Made by a program: the position numbers and the translations under genes. Shown here one piece after another: positions 6,016 to 9,437 of a DNA stretch of 9,437 bases. Within the stretch, counting starts at the first letter, position 1. Each line of letters opens with the position of its first letter. The notes below the pieces were generated by a model. That model saw only the letters and a list, made by a program, of their open reading frames with translations, searched no databases and was not told where the DNA came from. The stretch is from Paracoccaceae bacterium (GTDB lineage Bacteria > Pseudomonadota > Alphaproteobacteria > Rhodobacterales > Rhodobacteraceae): the NCBI GenBank assembly GCA_002746395.1, contig NVXA01000002.1:85011-94447 (forward strand). The letters run 5' to 3'.

Positions 6016-6031
6016 AGGAAAGGAGAGTTTC

Positions 6032-6421
6032 ATGACGGATTCGGACAACCACCAGATCAATCTGGATGCTTTCTTCAAGGATGCGCGTGAACCTGTGCCA
6101 GAATTAAGCGAGGCGCTGATGACGGGTATCCTTGCGGATGCAGGGGATGTTGCTGCGTCGCGGCAAGTTGCGGCGATGCGCGCGCCTGTAAGGCGTAAGG
6201 GCTGGTTGGCGCGGCTGATGGAGCCAATGGGGGGTGTTCAGGGCATGGCAGCCGTCGGTATTTGTGCCGCTTTGGGCGTGACTGTTGGCTATGCCGGCAC
6301 GGATGCCTTGCAATCTATTCCCGGAGTTGGTGATATAGTTACAAGCATCAGCGGCGACCCGTTGGATGATTTTGCCTATGGTGACATCACAAGTTTCACC
6401 GATTTTCTGGCGGAGGGGTAA
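6032..6421 (+). CDS. small single-pass membrane protein, candidate anti-sigma factor
   Basis: A 129-residue protein of no family I can name with certainty. An N-terminal cytoplasmic part of about 55 residues contains an amphipathic stretch (DAFFKDAREPVPELSEALMTGILADA, read in two parts: 12-24 and 25-37). A basic patch RRKGW (54-58) comes next, then a hydrophobic segment at about 69-88, and a short acidic C-terminal part (DPLDDFAYGDITSFTDF) that would be periplasmic. This topology and its position directly after an ECF sigma gene make it the likely anti-sigma factor, in the role CnrY plays. It has no HxxxCxxC motif, so it is not a zinc-type (ZAS) anti-sigma. ATG 6032 is supported by AAAGGAAAGGAG (6015-6026 region). 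Its stop is two bases before the next gene, so the two are translationally coupled. The anti-sigma role is inferred. Confidence 0.8.
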   Translation: MTDSDNHQINLDAFFKDAREPVPELSEALMTGILADAGDVAASRQVAAMRAPVRRKGWLARLMEPMGGVQGMAAVGICAALGVTVGYAGTDALQSIPGVGDIVTSISGDPLDDFAYGDITSFTDFLAEG

Positions 6422-6423
6422 AG

Positions 6424-6906
6424 ATGCGTGAACAAACTACGACCCAACCCAAGGGTACTCCGCGTTGGGTCAAGATTGCCCTGATCGTATCGGTAGCCGT
6501 CAATTTGGGGATTGCCGGCGTGATCGGCGGGGCCGCTTTGCGCGCACCTGAAATTCGACATAATAAAGTTGAAGCACCCGAAGGTGTTGCGATGTTGGCG
6601 CGCGCGATGCCCCCTGCCCATCAACGCGAGCTGCGCGAAGAACTGCGAAATCGCCGCGGTGATCTTCGCCCGGATCGCGAGGAGTTGCGTAGTTTACGCG
6701 ACCGTTTCATCGTAGCGTTGCGGGCTGAACCCTTTGATATTGATGCGGTAAATGCAGTTTTTGCAGATCAACGGGCTATGCTTTCCAAGCTGACGGCGGC
6801 AGGTCATGAATCTGTTATTGAACAAATCGAAAAGATGTCGCAAAAAGACCGCGAAAGGTATATCCAGCGCTTGTTGGGGGATGATCACCCAACGCGGCGG
6901 CAGTAA
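6424..6906 (+). CDS. CnrX/Spy-like periplasmic heavy-metal sensor protein
   Basis: A 160-residue membrane-anchored periplasmic protein of the heavy-metal-resistance/periplasmic-sensor (Metal_resist, CnrX-like) kind. A short cytoplasmic tail (1-15) is followed by one membrane helix (about 16-39). The helical, highly charged periplasmic domain has PPAHQRELREEL (63-74), an Arg-rich stretch (75-94), LRAEPFDIDAVNAVFADQR (99-117), then GHESVIEQIEKMSQKDRERY (127-146). The PFD-helix-QR order is typical of this family in alphaproteobacteria as I remember it. It has no Cys; possible ligands are H46, H66, H128, H155 and Met 57, 62, 119 and 138, so metal binding is not evident. GGAGGGG (6412-6418), inside the preceding gene, is its ribosome site. 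It probably senses an envelope signal and relays it through the preceding membrane protein to the sigma factor. Confidence 0.82.
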   Translation: MREQTTTQPKGTPRWVKIALIVSVAVNLGIAGVIGGAALRAPEIRHNKVEAPEGVAMLARAMPPAHQRELREELRNRRGDLRPDREELRSLRDRFIVALRAEPFDIDAVNAVFADQRAMLSKLTAAGHESVIEQIEKMSQKDRERYIQRLLGDDHPTRRQ

Positions 6907-7011
6907 GGGGGTTGATTTATCTGCCCCGACCCCTCATATGCACATCTTCACGTCAGTCCCCCCGAAGCAATCAGCATCTTGAGGCATTGACACAGCCCCG
7001 AGGGATACATT

Positions 7012-8313
7012 TTGACTGACAATACTTTCCAGAGCTTCGGCCTGGACCAAAGCCTATTGAACGCGCTGGAGCGTTCGGGTTTCACAACACCGACACCAAT
7101 CCAACAACAATCCATCAAAGCACAGCTTGATGGTCGTGATATTCTGGGTGTGGCGCAAACCGGAACGGGTAAAACCGCCGCGTTTGGCCTGCCGATTTTG
7201 CACCATATTATGAACATGCAAGGCCGCCCTGCCCCTAAAAGCTGCCGCGCATTGGTGCTGGCTCCCACTCGCGAACTGGCGGTGCAGATTGAAGATAACT
7301 TCAAACAGTTTTCCGGCGGTGCTGGTCTGACAACTTGTCTGGTGCTTGGCGGCGTTTCGCGCGCCGGCCAGATCAAGAAAATCGCCCGTGGAGTTGATGT
7401 GGTTATTGCCACACCGGGGCGGCTTGAAGATTTGATGAACGACAAGAAAATCCGCCTTGATGAAGTGCGGTTTGTGGTTTTGGACGAAGCCGACCGTATG
7501 CTGGACATGGGGTTCGTACAGCCCGTGAAACGTATTTTGAGCCGCTTGCACCCACGCCGCCAATCGGCGTTGTTCTCGGCCACTATGCCCAAAGAAGTGC
7601 GCGGGTTGGCTGAAAGCTTTCTGAATAATCCGGTTAAAGTCGAAGTAACGCCACTGGTTTCTGCCGCTCCTAAGGTGGAGCAACGTGCCGAGCTGATTAC
7701 TGGCCCCTATAAGCGCGGCCGGTTGTTGGAAATTTTGTCTGACCCCGAAGTAAAGCGTACGATCGTGTTTGCGCGTACCAAACGCGGTGCTGACAAGGTA
7801 GCGAAAAACCTGATTACAGACGGGATTGAAGCCGAGGTTATTCACGGCAACAAAGCCCAGAACGCACGTCAAAAGGCGCTTGGCAAGTTCAAGAACGGTT
7901 TTGTTAATGTTTTGGTAGCGACGGATATCGTTGCACGTGGCATTGATGTGCCGGGCATTACGCACGTTATCAACTTTGATCTGCCGGATGAGGCGGAAAA
8001 CTATGTTCACCGTATCGGGCGGACAGGGCGAAACGGGGCGTCAGGCGTTTCCATCACGCTATGTGCGCCGGACGAGTTGAAGAAACTGGCAGCCGTGGAG
8101 AAAATCCTTAAACGCAAGTTGATCGAGCGTGACGGCCCTGACCCTAAACCGAAAGCCAAGTCGCAAGGCTGGCAAGGTAAAAAACGTGGTGGCGGTGGTG
8201 GCGGTGGTCGTCCAGGCGGGCGACCGGGTGGCGGGAATCCTGCGGGGCATACCAACCAAAAACGTCGGCGGCCAAATCGCGGTAAATCCGGTGGCCGCGC
8301 GGCAGCAAATTAA
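7012..8313 (+). CDS. rhlE: DEAD-box ATP-dependent RNA helicase, RhlE type
   Basis: A 433-residue DEAD-box helicase that unwinds short RNA duplexes, acting in ribosome assembly or RNA decay, often at low temperature. All core motifs are present: Q motif with F9 and GFTTPTPIQQQ (23-33), motif I AQTGTGKT (48-55), Ia PTRELA (85-90), Ib TPGR (134-137), II DEAD (158-161), III SAT (189-191), IV IVFARTK, V ATDIVARGID (303-312) and VI HRIGRTGR (333-340). The tail from about 365 is basic and Gly-rich, with seven consecutive Gly at 393-399, as in RhlE and similar enzymes that use the tail to hold RNA. The start is TTG 7012, with GAGGGA (7000-7005) six bases before it. An in-frame TGA at 6988-6990 blocks any farther extension, and the next in-frame ATG is inside the core. 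The 105-base gap upstream shows no strong promoter. Confidence 0.95.
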   Translation: MTDNTFQSFGLDQSLLNALERSGFTTPTPIQQQSIKAQLDGRDILGVAQTGTGKTAAFGLPILHHIMNMQGRPAPKSCRALVLAPTRELAVQIEDNFKQFSGGAGLTTCLVLGGVSRAGQIKKIARGVDVVIATPGRLEDLMNDKKIRLDEVRFVVLDEADRMLDMGFVQPVKRILSRLHPRRQSALFSATMPKEVRGLAESFLNNPVKVEVTPLVSAAPKVEQRAELITGPYKRGRLLEILSDPEVKRTIVFARTKRGADKVAKNLITDGIEAEVIHGNKAQNARQKALGKFKNGFVNVLVATDIVARGIDVPGITHVINFDLPDEAENYVHRIGRTGRNGASGVSITLCAPDELKKLAAVEKILKRKLIERDGPDPKPKAKSQGWQGKKRGGGGGGGRPGGRPGGGNPAGHTNQKRRRPNRGKSGGRAAAN

Positions 8314-8317
8314 AATA

Positions 8318-8346
8318 AAGGGGAGGGCCGCGGCTCTCCCCTTCTT
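8318..8346. terminator. bidirectional terminator between rhlE and fccB
   Basis: AAGGGGAG (8318-8325) pairs with CTCCCCTT (8336-8343), extended inward by a G-T pair and GC pairs around GCCGCGGC. On the plus strand CTTCTTCGTTT follows. On the minus strand the hairpin is followed by TATTTTAATTT, a better U-rich tract. It separates two convergent genes and probably serves both. Confidence 0.8.
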
Positions 8347-8360
8347 CGTTTCATCAGCGC

Positions 8361-9437
8361 TTAGCCGAACATGTCAGCGGTGATACCTGCGTACCAACCA
8401 ACCGATTCCTCGTAGGTTTGTTTACGCAACGCATCGTTTTCGCCTGTCTGGGAAACAAACCCCGACGTTTTGGCGATTTTGGCGTCCGTTGCCTCGTAAG
8501 ACGCGCCAACCTTGATGCCGTCGTTGGTTTCAATCAATGACCAACACGTGTTGGAGAAACGCGCCGGAAAGACCGAGCTTCCGGTCAACTTACCGCGAAT
8601 GGCCATCGCACAAACCTTGGCTTGACTGTTGGCCGAGAAACCGGATTTTGGCATGTCACCCTGCGAGCTTGAATCGCCAAGCACATAGATGTTGTCATCC
8701 AGTTTCGAACGCATATCAGCCGCGTGGACAGGCGCCCAGTTGCCTTCGGTTACGCCTGCAATTTCAGCGATGCGACCAGCTTTCTGGGCCGGTATAACAT
8801 TGCAAACGTCAACTTTTTCGACCTCGCCGTCGATGATGACTTCCATGGAACCGGGGCGCACCTCGATGTTGGCGCCGCCAAAATCAGGTCCGATCTGCTC
8901 AATCATACCGTCGTAGTGCTTGCTCCAACCTTCTTCAAACAAGCCTTGTTTAGAGAATTTTGGCTTGGGATCAAGGATCAGGATTTTGCCGGTCGGGTTG
9001 ATCTGTTTCATCAGGTGCGCAACCATCGAGACACGCTCGTATGGGCCAGGCGGGCAACGATAAGGGTTGGGTGGGGCAACCATTGCGAAGGTGCCACCAG
9101 CGGACATGGATTCCACTTGCGCTTTTAGCAATTGCGTTTGCGAACCAGCCTTATAGGCGTGGGGCATCGCGTTTTGCGAGCTGATATCCCAGCCCGGAAC
9201 GGACCCTTCAATAAAATCAATGCCCGGTGAAATCACCAAGCTGTCGTATGGCACTTTGGAGCCACCCGCCAACGTCACCGTTTTTGCATCCCGATCAACG
9301 CCGATGGCCCAGTCATGCACAACGTTAATGCCGTATTCTGCTGCCAATGTGCCATAGCTGTGGCCGATGGAAGCAAAATCGCGGAAACCGCCGATGTAGA
9401 GGTTCGAGAAGAAGCAAGTGTAGTAGGTGCGCGTTGG
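8361..9437 (-). CDS. fccB: flavocytochrome c sulfide dehydrogenase flavoprotein subunit (FccB/SoxF type), N terminus cut off
   Basis: The FAD-binding subunit of flavocytochrome c sulfide dehydrogenase, a periplasmic enzyme that oxidises sulfide to sulfur or polysulfide and passes electrons to a cytochrome c subunit (FccA/SoxE). The frame stays open to the right edge: 358 residues are visible, beginning PTRTYYTCFFSNLYIGG, so the signal peptide and first FAD motif lie outside. Two Cys in family-specific settings, NPYRCPPGPYE (codon 9054-9056) and SNTCWSL (codon 8544-8546), correspond to the redox-active disulfide next to the flavin. NIYVLGDSS is the second FAD-contact motif (GD), and VISPGIDF is the usual strand before it. 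The C-terminal region after about 250 matches the family's extra domain. The gene ends at TAA 8361 and converges on rhlE. The cytochrome partner is not in the window. SoxF and FccB cannot be told apart from this part alone. Confidence 0.9.
   Translation of the reverse strand, partial: PTRTYYTCFFSNLYIGGFRDFASIGHSYGTLAAEYGINVVHDWAIGVDRDAKTVTLAGGSKVPYDSLVISPGIDFIEGSVPGWDISSQNAMPHAYKAGSQTQLLKAQVESMSAGGTFAMVAPPNPYRCPPGPYERVSMVAHLMKQINPTGKILILDPKPKFSKQGLFEEGWSKHYDGMIEQIGPDFGGANIEVRPGSMEVIIDGEVEKVDVCNVIPAQKAGRIAEIAGVTEGNWAPVHAADMRSKLDDNIYVLGDSSSQGDMPKSGFSANSQAKVCAMAIRGKLTGSSVFPARFSNTCWSLIETNDGIKVGASYEATDAKIAKTSGFVSQTGENDALRKQTYEESVGWYAGITADMFG

Noticed and set aside
6987..6992. Perfect TTGACA before the helicase as a -35 element
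   Set aside because: The matching -10 would fall on the start codon and no TATAAT-like sequence is there; the ribosome site needs a transcript that begins upstream.
7054..8010. Long 318-codon open frame on the minus strand inside the helicase gene
   Set aside because: It mirrors a gene with all DEAD-box motifs on the plus strand and encodes no recognisable domain; it is a codon-bias shadow.
1..9437. CRISPR array, tRNA, rRNA, transposon ends or phage genes
   Set aside because: No regular repeat-spacer pattern, cloverleaf, transposase-like frame or terminal repeats were seen in the gaps between genes.

Overview
The window looks like chromosomal DNA of an alphaproteobacterium, most likely a Rhodobacterales (Roseobacter-group) member of moderate GC content. 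This rests on family resemblance read by eye: the YbbP-type permease tail, the Bax-inhibitor-like protein beginning MAEYETV, the L33-Nudix-DUF983 block and the ECF-sigma/metal-sensor operon. No database search was possible. There is no RNA gene, CRISPR array, insertion sequence or phage gene, and no gene-free stretch longer than about 160 bases.

Layout, left to right. (1) 1-1146: the C-terminal part of a large FtsX/MacB-type ABC permease, truncated by the window edge. (2) 1257-2024: a Bax inhibitor-1/YccA membrane protein, followed by a perfect inverted repeat and a textbook terminator with a UUCG loop. (3) 2183-3114: a divergent pair made of a small VOC (glyoxalase-fold) protein on the minus strand and a regulator on the plus strand that appears to hold two HxlR-like winged helices in tandem. 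A near-consensus promoter for the VOC gene overlaps the regulator's start codon, and a short palindrome lies at the predicted transcription start. The only well-placed ATG of the VOC gene is one base out of frame with the rest of the protein, across a run of five A/T. (4) 3241-4690 on the minus strand: ribosomal protein L33 (rpmG, 55 aa), a Nudix hydrolase and a DUF983 zinc-ribbon membrane protein. (5) 4852-6906: a secreted four-EF-hand protein, an ECF sigma factor, a small single-pass membrane protein (anti-sigma candidate) and a CnrX/Spy-like periplasmic sensor. (6) 7012-8313: an RhlE-type DEAD-box RNA helicase starting at TTG. (7) 8361 to the right edge, minus strand: the flavoprotein subunit of flavocytochrome c sulfide dehydrogenase (FccB/SoxF type), truncated at its N terminus and convergent with the helicase across a two-way terminator.

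Most of the window is housekeeping or common accessory content. The two parts that reward attention are the sigma factor/membrane protein/periplasmic sensor cluster with its EF-hand neighbour, which resembles the CnrYXH signalling plan and could be an envelope metal or calcium response, and the tandem-winged-helix regulator with its divergent, apparently frameshifted VOC partner. I do not see a clearly unprecedented multi-gene system.
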